From the NCBI GenBank assembly GCA_963920765.1, contig OY987248.1:16898539-16962538 (forward strand): a stretch of 64,000 nt of DNA. Direction: 5' to 3'. The position numbers were made by a program, and so were the translations under genes. The notes below the pieces were generated by a model. The model saw nothing but the letters and a program-made list of their open reading frames with translations. It was not told the origin of the DNA and made no database searches. The DNA comes from Ulota crispa (taxonomy: Eukaryota; Streptophyta; Bryopsida; Orthotrichales; Orthotrichaceae). Shown here piece after piece: positions 22,381 through 35,100 of this stretch (position 1 is its first letter; each line of letters begins with the position of its first letter).

Positions 22381-23082
22381 CACATTGGACTGTCTATCCA
22401 CTTGCTCGTCCGCCCAAAGTGCCCAATTGAGCTCATGTCTTTCCAATGTAGTCAACTCATAGTTGACTTCAAAAAATAATGAAAAAAAAAAGTTTACTTT
22501 GTACATGCTAGTGACACTCATTGTTGCCAACACAAAGTCAAAATGTACATGTGGCTTTAAAGCCATATCACATAGTAAAAATGAAAAATAGTAATTTGAT
22601 TCTTGCATGATTAGGTCAAAAAGCCTAAAAGCCCTAAAACGCAAGAGCAAATAGACACATCTATATGTGTAGTCCGTTTTGTACGTTTGTCTATCTTGTC
22701 CAACAGCCAAATCTTGCCTAAAGCATGGTGTCACATTGGGCCGCCTGTTCGTTTGCCCACCCGTACAACTAAAGTGCCCGATTGAGGTCATGGTCCGTCC
22801 AAAGAAGTCAACTCATAGTTGACTTTAAAAGATGGTACAAAATGATAAAAAAAACTTACTTTTTACATGCTGACAACACTCATTGTTGCCAACAGGAAGT
22901 GAAAATGTGGATTCAAAGCCATAGCATGTAATAAAAATGAAAAATGATAATTTGATTCTTCCTTTTTTAGGTCAAAAACCCTAAAAACTACCCCAAAAAC
23001 ACAAGAGGGTGGACACGTCTGTCCGTGCTATCTTTTTTGTTCATATGTCCGTGATGTCCGATAGCCAAAACTTGCCCAAAGT
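22381..23082 (+). repeat. Two-copy tandem duplication, period about 351 bp
   Basis: Copy 1 starts at 22381 and copy 2 at 22732, both with CACATTGG. Each contains AAGTGCCC.ATTGAG.TCATG, GTCAACTCATAGTTGACTT, ACTCATTGTTGCCAACA, AAAGCCATA..A and AATTTGATTCTT in the same order. The 161-aa minus frame across it is not supported as coding. Confidence 0.85.
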
Positions 23083-23084
23083 AA

Positions 23085-24281
23085 CAACCTAGTTATCATG
23101 AAAGCCAATGGGAAGGGATAGGTTTGGAGGATTTTCTTTTTGGAATTTTTTTGTTGAGCCTTTTCCCTTGTTATTGAAATAATAATAATTTGCATGTACT
23201 TGTAACAAGGGAAGCTAATGCCATCTAGGGTTTTCTTTCTAAATGTGACACAAATATCACCCAAGAGTTTTATTTAAAAAAATATATTTTCTAGTCATAA
23301 GTCCACTAAACGCAATATTTGTGAGTCCCTAAGTGCTCATGCCAATTTCACCAAAATCAAGGTTTTTGGAGACTAACAACTTTGATGCATTGTATCTCAC
23401 TCAATTGGTTGATCCACAAAAAGTGATCATTGAAAATAGTGGAACACCTACTTAGAAAATAGCTTGCAAATTTTGGGAACAACTGAATGTAGAAGAGAGA
23501 AAATTATAACATTTGATCAAACAGCATGTGATGACAAAAGCTCATTTTTTGGTAGTTAGTTGTTTTTTGATGATTTTTACAAAACTCTAAAAGCCCATGA
23601 TTCACCTTAAACTTTGTGAGCAGCAAGATTACAGGTGAATGCATACACTTGTAAATTATTAAAGGCTGCATTTCTTTATATGTTAAAGTTTAGGGCTTCA
23701 AATCATTATTGCACGGAAAACAATGATCAGCACTATTGGTGAGGGTTGCTATAGTAAGGGTTTAGAACATGCTTGAACCCTTGCCAACAAGTTTCCCACT
23801 AGTACCACAAAGCACACACAAGGAAGCTTGCAAAGGATATATAGAGGGTAAAAACTCATCCCCAATTCTTTGTGCATTTCACAACCATGTTGGCCTCTTT
23901 TCCAACAATTTTTTTAATAGATTTGTTTAGATTGTTCATCTCCATTCTTGGATCAGCTTGCCAATTCTTTGTCAACAAAACCAATTGTTTTATAAATTTT
24001 TTGATCCTATATATGTAAGCCAGTCACAAAGCTAGCAACCGAATTGGTCCATTCAATTTCAATTAGGCTTTCAAAAATTCCTAAAATTAGCTCTGCTAAA
24101 AAAGCAACTGGAAGGCCCATGAAAACTTCGGATCATTTCAACTAAAATTTCATATGTCTAAAATCAACATTGCAATTTTTAGTTCCAATTATGACCCGCT
24201 ACAAAAGAATGGCGACCTTGGATATTGGGTCAAATTCAAGGACCAAATTTGTCCAAGCTTCCAACAAACACAAGCTCCTTA
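23085..24281. other. Intergenic, no gene recognised
   Basis: AT-rich DNA between the tandem duplication and the hairpin downstream of VPS13. No protein-like frame or delimitable repeat is seen. Confidence 0.5.
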
Positions 24282-24354
24282 ACCCCTAAATGCCCAAGGC
24301 ACCAAATTTTGGTGTGCAGAACACCAAAATTTGGTGCCTTGGGCATTTAGGGGT
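24282..24354. repeat. Perfect palindrome, 34-bp arms, 5-nt loop
   Basis: Left arm 24282-24315 begins ACCCCTAAATGCCCAAGGCA and right arm 24321-24354 is its exact complement, around GCAGA. It lies about 320 bp past the VPS13 stop codon, so it may be in the 3' UTR or just beyond. A related broken version is at 44099-44128. Confidence 0.95.
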
Positions 24355-24677
24355 GAAAACGTAAGCTTCAATCTCAAGAGCATGTCTATGTACAGTTCAA
24401 ATTGATAAGGTGCACACTAAAGGGAAGAATAGTAAGGACATTAAATACAGAAGATAACCAAATAGTTCCACGCTAATCATCTTCAGGATCTCTGGATTTC
24501 ACTATTCTTTGCACTAATGCAGTCATCAATCAATACTACTAGAAGACGCCCTGATCACAAAACCTGAAATAAAGTACTCAATATACTCAATTTCCTTACA
24601 CTACATTGAGTTGAACGTCTGACTTGAAACACTGCTAAGGTTAAAAAAAACATGTCCCATGACAACCTAAAACTGAT
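24355..24677 (-). other. 3' UTR and downstream region of VPS13
   Basis: About 320 bp between the TAA stop and the palindrome. I could not place a polyadenylation signal with confidence. Confidence 0.4.
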
Positions 24678-26104
24678 TTAATTCGTCACGGTGTAAGCAA
24701 GACTGGGAGCGGGTGGCTGGTGATCTCGTCGAGCTAGGAAGGTTGACTCATTATTCTGGACTTTCCAGAGACTGCACTGACACGAAGCAGCCCCAGTGGT
24801 GTGCTTTGTAATTGATGCTTGTTGCAGCGGTGCTTGAGTCACACAATCTTGTCGCACACAACTTACAACACCGACATCAGGTTCGTAGTAATCAGGAACT
24901 ACTATGCAACCCAAGGCTACGTAGCCCGCTGGAGGTCGCGGTTTCCAGATTGTTACTGGTTCCTTTGCGTTTTGGTCTGCATCTCGCCAAACCTGCATGT
25001 CAAAATCGTTAGCGTTCTGACAATGGTGTTTTCTAGTACTGTACATGTCCAAGCCAACCGTTGCCAGAGCTCAAAAAAGGAATCAGAAAAGTTCCACGTA
25101 TTAGAAAGGAAGAGCTTCGTACCAAGTCAAAGCCTTCTGGGGCAGCAAATGTTCCATCGTGGTCATTGTGATACACCATGACTAGCTCGGGTGAGCTGTA
25201 GGAGGTCTGCACCACGTCCCCCACAGACACATACCTGCAAAATACAGCATGTCAAATAACTACAAGAGCACTGCTAGCTTTGGTGGTACTGTACAGCCCA
25301 ACTGTATCAAATATCTTCTGAATCGCAAATCTCTCAAAACAAAATTTAGAATGGTTTAAGGACTAGGATAAACACTCACCCTGAAGGAGGAACTGGACGC
25401 CAGAATGACACTTGAGTATTCTCATCCCAAGGAGATTCCTGTTAGAAAAAAGAGAGGAAACCGTTTTAGAACATGTGTTAAGTGCGGTGTGCTACGGTTC
25501 TCATTTGAAATTAAAAGGCATTCAGAATCAAGTACGGAAAAATGACCTCTCATAGCGGGTGTTGCTAGTATCAAAACCAAAGATCTTCAGAAGTTATACC
25601 TTATCCCACCATAAAAGCTTTAAATCACTTATAAGCCTCCCTGTATGTACAGATTCCGGAGAAGGCCTTGCTTGCTGGTCACTCTGGAGTTCTGAAGTTT
25701 TTGATGGAGATTGCAAATCATGCGGGCTGTCAAGCATTGCTTGGCTAGCAGATCCAATCAAAGCTCCGAACGTTGCCATGACTGGCACGGCTATGGGAGC
25801 AGCTGGTCCCGCCAAGAGTCCTAGCGCTGCCCCCGATGCAGCTCCTGCTCCTGCACCTACATAAGGCTTTCTTGCTGAGGATTTCTTCAGCAATTCCTGT
25901 TCCCCCACAAGTTCATACAGGTGCTATATGATGCATAGTCTATGAGACGACATACATGGAGTATGTACTCTACATTACCGGGCTTATAGCATTATTGTCA
26001 TCGTGAACAGCCATTCCGTAGAACTTGTTGGAGCCAGAGGAGAGAACCCTCAACGATCCCGTCAATTTTACAATGCAATTACACCCGGTTCTCATGCTCG
26101 CATG
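24678..26104 (-). other. VPS13 exons 63-67: C-terminal extension (aa 4328-4629)
   Basis: Exons: 25979-26104, 25600-25896, 25380-25438, 25123-25234, 24678-24992. Exon 64 codes a small-residue hydrophobic hairpin (GAGAGAASGAALGLLAGPAA, then PIAVPVMATFGALIGSASQ) that could insert in a membrane. Exons 65-67 form another Vps62-like module (VSFWRPVPPSGYVSVGDVV, VTIWKPRPPAGYVALGCIVV, CSLWKVQNNESTFLARRD). The start of exon 63 is the least certain splice site: upstream acceptors lead to stops in the required frame, and the one used (CCCCAG|CATGCG) has a weak pyrimidine tract. Confidence 0.85.
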
Positions 26105-29100
26105 CTGGGGATCAAATGCTACTCGGGTTGTTATACAGTTGTTTATTAGTTGATTTCTGGTACAGCTGCCCAACCACATACTGATCAAAATGCAGTAACA
26201 AATATGACTAAGCTGTTGATGAGAATAATCTCTGAATCGAAACGAGGTGAAGAACCATGCCGTTGCAACGAAACAGAAATACAGAAAATATGAAGATATT
26301 ATTGTTCAGAAAAGTGCCTGCTAATACATCGATCACCATCCATTCAGAGCTAGGGAAGCAAGATGATTTTCACTAGGTACCTGAGTCGAGTTTGACGATC
26401 GACCTGGGCCGTACATATTATAGGCTTGTTGAATAGCATTGCGGATCTCCACTGCCTGCTTGGTACCTGGGTGGCATTTCACAACAAAGGTGGTTTCTTT
26501 GTTGTCAAACGTGTTAGACCGCACACGAAGCAAGAGTCGAGAGGGCGGCATTTGACGAGAGTTGTCATTTGCATAAGATAATTCCGTCAACTTCAAGTCA
26601 TCCCACATCACATCCCATGTGACAGTACATGGCTCTTTGAGAAGATCGGGCTTCTTTTGCTGGATCAAGCTCGTTGGGTGCTGCATAACAACAATAAACA
26701 AAATGATTAGTCTCCCACAAGGAAATATCTGATTGTCCTATCCTGACCATTCCGTTACTTACATAATAGAGTGCAAACAATATTGTATCCAGTACATTTA
26801 AACAGTAGCAGAGATACACTCTCCTCATATCTGGACACAGATTTAAAAGAGGGCACGGGACGAGGATTTCCAAAAATAGCATCATTTAAAAAAATCACTA
26901 CAATTTGGTACTAGGAGATTTATACCTGCAGTAAAATCACTCTACGATGGGTGATGATGAGAGTACGTCCCTTTGGCAAATTGAAATGATCTTCATAAGC
27001 ATCGGACATCGCAAACTTTCCTCTTACTCTGAAAAAGTCAACAGGTCCAAATATTGTTCCTCTCTCTGCTAATTGCATCAATACCTGATAAAAGTAAATC
27101 ATACAATGTGTCAGATTGCTTTTTTTGACTGAAGTCTCAACCATAAAGTGCACCAAGAGCAATGCACCAAGACTTTCGTTTGCAATCTTAGATGGAAATT
27201 TATTAAGAGTAGAAACTGTCAGACCTGTCCTCGTGCCTTATACTCGTCATAAGGACGCAACACGTTGTCGCCTCCAATTACACGAGGCAATCTTCGTCTC
27301 AAAGCCTGCTGTTCGAAAGTGATGGCAGCGGTCAGCTTCATGCGCGTTGCATTAGCACCCTCCGTAGTTTTGGAGAGTAAATCCAATACCCCACTCAAAG
27401 GTTGGATGCCCACTCCAAGCACTCCCTTTCCGACACCCTGAAGAAAGCCTTCTACTCCAGACTTCTGTGCACCTTCAAAAGGTTTTGTAACAATGCCTGT
27501 CACACCTCGAAATAGACCTTTGGCAAGAGCTTCCCCTCCCTCACGAATACCTTCGCCAAGATCTTCAACATTTGCCTGCGCCATATTCTTGATAAGTTAG
27601 GTTAACGTGAGGGAGCGGTTTCTTCACACGGTGAGTGAGATCAATGAACTGCAACATTTGGAACAATGATGAGCACAACGGCCATCCTAATGAACATGCT
27701 CTTCCAACTGCACGTGAATGTTAAGATACACATTTAATTAGCTATTTGAATTATAGATTCCTCCCTCCGTCTTGAACGCTGGAAGTTATGAACGTCATTT
27801 CACAATGGAGCCGCATACAAATATGATTTTGGCGGACCTGTCTTGAACGGCTACGCATAAACTTCTTATCCATTGAAAGTGCAGCCACTCCTTTGCTCAT
27901 GTTCCCGAGAGCGCTACTTGTATTGCCAAGTATATCAACACCAGAGAGTAGTTGTAATGGTTGACTCAGCATATCATTTCTCAAACTGGTAAAGGCAGCA
28001 GCCCACAGCGCACTTTGTCGCATGGAAATATCTTCATGAGCACGTGGAGTAATACGAACCTATATCACGAACCAAACATTTTGATGACAGTGACACTTTG
28101 AAATTAATCTTATAAATCTTGAGAAAATACAGCATAAATCTTGAATTTAAACATTGAGGCATGTCTGATGGGGAGAGTTCAAACCCAAGGCAACGAAGCT
28201 TAGTCTCTTGGCAAATCATTGTTATGCATGAGACCCCATCTTTTAATAATGAACTTCGAAACTCCTTATAAACCCCACCTTATAAGATTCAGTTTGGGGC
28301 ACAGAAATACAATTTTAAGTACCAAACAACCATATAGCATAGCTCGTTAATAAAAGCAAGATTGCAAATGAATGTGTATGTGTACATACCGGCATTTCAT
28401 CAGTATTCCCTAGGGATGTTATCAGTGTTGCCCAAAATCCAAGCATGCCACGAGGCCTTTGTGCAGGAGCCATTGCTAATGTGACCTTGAAGCGTATTTC
28501 AGAGGTATGAAGAAAGCTGCAAACAGATAATCAAAGTTGGATTGGTGTAAATAAATAATCTTATCACTGCATCCATTGGAATCCTACGTCAATTCTGAGG
28601 GCATAGAAAAAAAGGACAGCATATCAGTCCTTCATTTGAATTTAAATCTGAATTGTTATTCCACTGATTAAACAATCCAACAAGTGTCTTGCTCAAGGTG
28701 ATGACAAAAACCTTACCCTATTCTTATGATTGGATCAATGGCAACGGCAGTTGTTTTGCTGCTGCTTAAGCGACCCAAGTCAAGACGCTGGAACATCTCA
28801 TGCAATCGCCAAATTACTGGTTCGTGAACGTTCACCAAAAACGAGAGGTTTGTGGCATTTGAGCCCTGCAAGATACGTTCAAAACAACGGCTAACCTTAT
28901 TGATTCGTCCAAACCTGATATCTAGATTTGCAAAAACGAAAAAATGGGCTGAAAAAGATAACAACCCTACTCAAAAAATAAAGAAAGCGAGAGAATAAGA
29001 ACCTGGATGCCAATGTAGGGGTAAGAAATATAGTCCAACATCCCATTATCTTGCATGGTGATGGTACACTTAAGAAGGAATTCTCGATGAACTTGAGACT

Positions 29101-32100
29101 CCGGCACCATGAAAAGGACAGGTGAAGGTGTCAGGGGTAATTGGTTGTCGATTTGAAGACTATCTATTCGGAATTTTAACCTGCAAAAGAGCCACTCATG
29201 ATTTGTCAATAAAATGACCTTGTACGAATGAAGTTGCGGCTTCAGTTACTCAAGAGGTATATGAGTACTTCAGGATGCAAAAACAGAATTCACAAGGCTA
29301 AGATTAATAGAAGGCCATAAATAAATTTCCTAGATTTAAACAACAATCTTTCTGCCCTCCCAGGCACGCTGCATGGTAACCTGATTTACCTGCTGGTTCC
29401 TGATCCCAATCCAGTCGAATATGAAAGCACCAGGTTCTGGATCGACACATAGAGTATTTCTTCAGGAGTATAATCAACGATTGAAAGCCCAAATTCTGCC
29501 AACTCAATACTCGTATGGAACTGATTCTCCAAGTTGTATAATTCAGGTGCTTGGGACCGATGCGAAGTTGGAGATCCGGCGATCACCACAACCATGTTAC
29601 CAGTACCAGGAGTGTAGTCTGCAACTCTGAAAATCTTTGTGTACCCCTCCGATAATACTGTTGCTCGCAGTGGAGCAGCGATCGCTCCACGAACAGAAGG
29701 GAAAGGCTGGTAATCGAAAGGCTCATCTAAGTTATACTCTAAGGAAATCTTTGGATCAGATCCATCCGGTAATACTTCAAGTAGGTGGTTGCGCAGAAGA
29801 TCTCCCCATGCAAAAGAAGCTGATGACCCAGGAGGTAACGTCTTCCACGAACTATGGTCGCTACCAGCTTGGCGGAACCTGATAGGTAAACTTGCAGATC
29901 GATTCTCCACGCTGCACCATATACATTGTCAGAAAAGAACCGAAACTAAAAGCCTAAGGTCGAAGAACTCGCTTATCCTGTTGTTTCTCTATGTAGGGAA
30001 TATTAAGAGATTCAGAACTACGGAGTTAAACACTCACGATAGAATGACCCATGAGCCCAACTGATAATTCAAAGCTGAAAAATAAAGAGTGAGAATTTTA
30101 CCGATATGGACTCTGACTAGTAGGAAGACGGAAAACTACAGAATATCGGGAATCTTTGACCCCGTTGCGAATTTCGCCGCGTATGATGAGACATGATCCA
30201 CCTTCTTCAGCTTCAAGTGTTACATGGAAAATTCCTTCGGCATCCACACTGAACGGGTGGCTCCACTTATAGCCATCGACATGAATCTGTGGGAAGCGAC
30301 CAGATTAGGTGTTTATCAATATACATACCTATTCAAAGCTGTACAAATTGACGAGGGCAAGAGACATATGTCTATTAGCTCTTATCACAAATTTGGATCT
30401 GTTAATGTTGCATACTTCAAAAGTGAGAACGATGTTCTACCTCTAAAAGTTCTGGCTCTTGTGTAGATTGCCAGAGAATGGCCTTAGGTGGATCATTCGG
30501 GTAGAACAAATCTTCATGCCCCATACCACACTGGCGGAGGGAGAGCCTTCTTCCCAAACGATTGACAAATAATGTGTGCGGCTGCACATGAATCACCTGA
30601 CAACGAAGATCCAGTCCCAAGAATATGAGGAAAAACATCAAGCAAAACAAACCCCAGATGTGATCAAGAACGTTAAAATAAAAAATGACGACATTCCACA
30701 TCTAATCCATGATTATATGAACATCATTTGCACAAGATATGCTTTCCATTGAGGTTCAGTTTCTTTGAATATCAGCTCTATTCATACTGCATAATATTGT
30801 ATTACACAAGAGAATGAAGGCAATTGTAGATCATCACAAATTTATGTATTGTAAGTAACCTTCAAAAAATATAATACTCTTCTATTTACAGGATGATTCA
30901 CAGCAAGAAAATCGAAATGTCCTAGTGCTCTACCAAAAAACGTTCTTATAGGATATTTGGTATCAGTTTCTTCTAGATTTTTATTAGAGCAAGTAGATGA
31001 AAAACGTTGCACTGGACTCTCTTGGCTACAGCTAAAAATAGATCAGGGAAAAGAGAGCATACCTTAGTGCGATCTGATGACATGTCCAAAAAAACAGATA
31101 ATTTGTAGTACGCACCGCTATCATCAACGGCATTCAGATTGACTCTTTCCATCTGTGGGAAGAATCAAAAATGAAAGGTTCAGGAAAAAAAGACCAATAG
31201 CTCTTATGCTAGAAGGTTATTGCTGGGATGATTCATTAAATCAAAAGTAGAACAGAAAGAAATCTGAAAATTCAACTCCAGGAACAGCCTTAGTGCAAGA
31301 GCGCAGCAAACCTGCAAATGGCGTAGAACAGTACAAAAACAACCGTACATGTTCTATAAGAAAACAACTACGTGAAACTTGATAGACACACTAATTCTTA
31401 TCATCGCATAGCATCGTGTAGGGAGCTGGGATTCTTACATTGCTTTCAAAGTCCCGAAATGAGAGAGCATGCTTGAAAATTCTGCTGTTTGCGACAGCAA
31501 TTGACAGGCCCAGACGAGGAGACAAAAGTCCATCCTCGGAACGCGAGGACAGTGACAGCCCCCCTATGCGATCAGAGTAAGCCTGAAGAGAAAGCATGGC
31601 AGGAGTGTCAAGAATCTCCTCCGCGCTTTCAAAATAGTTAACCACTTTGCTCAGCTGTAAAGAACGATGTACAGTAGAGTGAGTAGGTCGACGAGAAGCC
31701 TGCTTGGCAGCTTTGGCTGCCCTCGTCAGCCATGTCGTGTCCCCAGTTGAATCACTATTGGGTTCAATCTCAACTAGACGATACGCTAGTGGGAGGGAAG
31801 CGTCGTTCCTGAGCCAATAAGGAACAAACAAGCGCACAATCTTGGCAGCCGCACTGGTTCCTCCAAAATCATGTTCCAGATTTACTCTCAAACGCCTGCA
31901 ACATAGTTAGGGCCGTGTAAGAAGTCTCTCGAACAAATGCTCATATTTACTCACTGGCTAACTGACAATTCCAAGTTGGTTGCTGATGTTCAATAATAAT
32001 TTTTTCAGAAAATCACAATGTCCAAATTCAGAAGACATATTTTGTTTGATCACATTTGACAAGAGGATTATCACTAGCGCAAAGACAGACACAAAGTAGT

Positions 32101-35100
32101 AATCTACCTGCCACTACCCTGGTGAGCCATCCAAAAACCAGTAGGTAGATCGTCCGTCGACGGGTCTGAGATGGGAATAATTTCTCTTTCTGATCTCCAG
32201 CCTCCTTGAGTCAACCAAGTAAGGAATATGGGTCTCCGCACATCAACCGAGTAAATGAAAACGCTACCTCCAGCAGAAACAATGCCATTCTGCTGTTTAA
32301 TTAGGTTTCCGGTCGCCCTTGGTTTCTCCCAGATAATGTAGGCCGCAGAACAAGGGAGGCAATTTTCCAGCTTCACAGGGGCATTCACTGCGATTTGCCA
32401 ATCGGGGATAGGTGTATTCACTTCATTGTACAGCAGTGTGGCATCCACATCCACATTCAACCAGCAGAGACCTTGACCACTGCCACCTTCCAGAACCTTG
32501 GACACAAGAATCTCCTCAATTTTTTCAAGCTCTTTCAGTGGTAAAGCAGAAACTGGCAGGTTGCTTTTTGTGAGTCGTGTAGAGTTTGAAGGAGCTCCTT
32601 CACTACTGTTTTGCGTCCTAGTTTGAGCTATCAAATCGCTAATTGCTCGGCCCCAGCTGTATTGAGAGGAGTCGGATTGAGGGCGAAATTGAACACACAT
32701 ATCTGTCTTGTTGTCACTGCCAGCAAATGGTAAAGGGATTGAATCTCCAGGTTGCACCGCCCCTACTATTTGTCTACTATGCAAATGATGAGTTTCAGGG
32801 ATACATTTTCGTTGCCTAACCAGACGACGTCGCCTGGCGAAATCGAACATGGACTTTCTACTGGCCTTTTGAGATGTGGGGGGAACTTTCAGAGATTGAA
32901 AGTCGGCTCCATAAAACCAGCCCTCTTCATCGACATGGCCATTTCTATCGATTGACCAGTTCGTGCTCCAAACCCAGCCCGGTGGCAGTGGTGGTTCAAT
33001 AAACTCCTGTCAAAAACACTCATTTTCTCAAAAAGTGAGAATAGGCAGTCACAAAACTCAGTTATAAGTACAAACTTGAAAGACAAGTTTATTGCAGGAT
33101 TCGAATTTCTCACGTGAGTGGGATGCCTTACCGGATGCGTTTTCGAATAATCACGATTACTCCAGCGACTTGGGTCACCAGGCAGCATATGACCAGGCCA
33201 TTTGCTACCCCAGGAGCCAGCCAAAGGCTGATACCGTTGGTTTTCAAAAAATTCTTCCAGAACTGTTGAGGGCTTACCCTCAGAGCTCTTCATAGATCCT
33301 TCTGGAATATTAAGAAGAGGAAAAGGACAAAGGCATACATCTAGTGCTATGTCTGTGTTATTCAGAATTGTTATGAGGCTCCTCAATTTCACGCATTTCT
33401 GATTCTGTTGTGTAGTTACTTCCACAGCCAAAGGCCTTCTCCCAATCTCCTTCGGAACAGTAGTAGCTGGTAGTACTGATCGGAGTCCTGTCCATGGACC
33501 TTGCGGACTTACAGCTAACCATAGTCCAACATCTACACCTTTGGTATCGTCTTTGGAATCAAAGCCTGCTGATTTGTCTTTTTTATCACTCTTTGCAGAA
33601 AAAAAGTACATGCTCACAGTAATCAGACCCCAGCCTTTCTTCTGTGCCTCGTGATTGACTGGTCCACCCTGTAATAAAACGAGGAAGACTATTGAGAAAA
33701 CCATAAACTTTCAAGAGAACAGAGTAACATATGGTTTACCTTCCCAAATCAATTATTTTTGCTGTTCTTTCACGTTTTTTAAGCAGCTACCTTTATCTCA
33801 TTTTCCATAAACCGACCAACGAATCTGATAAGATAGATGCAGGTGCAATCTCGACACCTTCTCAAACAACTCACTTAAAATGCAAATCAATACATTCAGC
33901 ATGACCTGATAAGAGTTGACATAGATCTCTGCAAAAGAAGATATCTTTTCTAGAGTTTACTTGCTCAAGTTGGAATGAAATAGAAGAGACGAACCATTTT
34001 CCGAGGTTGTGAAAGGGAATAGACTTTGTTGTCAACGGAAGGCCAGGAAGTCACGGGATCCTGCTTCAGGGCACGTCGGACCACATTCCGAAGCACTGAC
34101 GATTGTGAGGCATTTCCCACAGTATCTCTATCAATCGGAATAGAGGCCAGACCCACAGCCGCCCCTGCAAAACAAACACTTGGGTTAAGTGCATGCCCTT
34201 AATTGATCAAAAACATCACCGTTGACTTCAAATGTCTACAACATGCACAACTTCCGCAAACAGCCGAAAGCATCTACCTTTTCCACCACTTGCAGCCTGA
34301 TTGGATATTAGAACCTCAAGAGCCGCAGATCCCTGCACATCGTTTACAGAATTGCAACTTTGAGATAAAGAGCTCTTTCTACAGTAAAGGAGTGGCAAAA
34401 GTTAATGCCTGTTCATATTCTAGCCTCAGGAACAGAAATCACTAAATGCAATATATATGTCTCAGCCCCACCATCCTACCAAATATATAAGAAAAACATA
34501 AATAGAACATCAGTGGATTAGAAATGATCAATTTGATACATGTCGACAAAAAATTCATTGACGACGAACGCAAAATGAGACACATGGATCGATGAGAAAT
34601 ATTCATAAAATCTAAGCCAATAACAAGAGCCCTTTCCATGAACGAACAGAAGAGAATCCGAATAGATTTTCACAAGCGAAACGATGATGAAAATCAAATA
34701 AATAAAAGCAGTACGGCATTAGAATGAGGCTAGTGAAAGCCGTACCTTTTGAGGAAGTTCGAAAATAAACACCTCATTCCACTTGGCTTCAGCAAGTAAG
34801 CATTCCACACCCTGAGTAATGGCGTTGGGTCGAACACAACGAGATCTTGCACTTTGAGGAAGCGTCCTTAGTTCATCAGCAGATTTCGTGATCGCCAGTT
34901 TTAAATAACAAATGTAATCTTGATCATTTCCATCAGCTTGAACATGCAATTCCTACGCAACGACACAAAGGGTTGCATAAAATGTCGCAGCACAGATAGA
35001 CACTGCAATAAATGATGAGCGAACAGAAGTCCGTGTAGAGTTTGTTTTCCATGTCGCCTCAGCGAGACTGCATTATATCAACGTTTGTCGAGGTAATATT

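Noticed and set aside
22306-22791. 161-aa minus-strand frame
   Set aside because: It runs across the 351-bp tandem duplication, has no motif and does not persist in the second copy.
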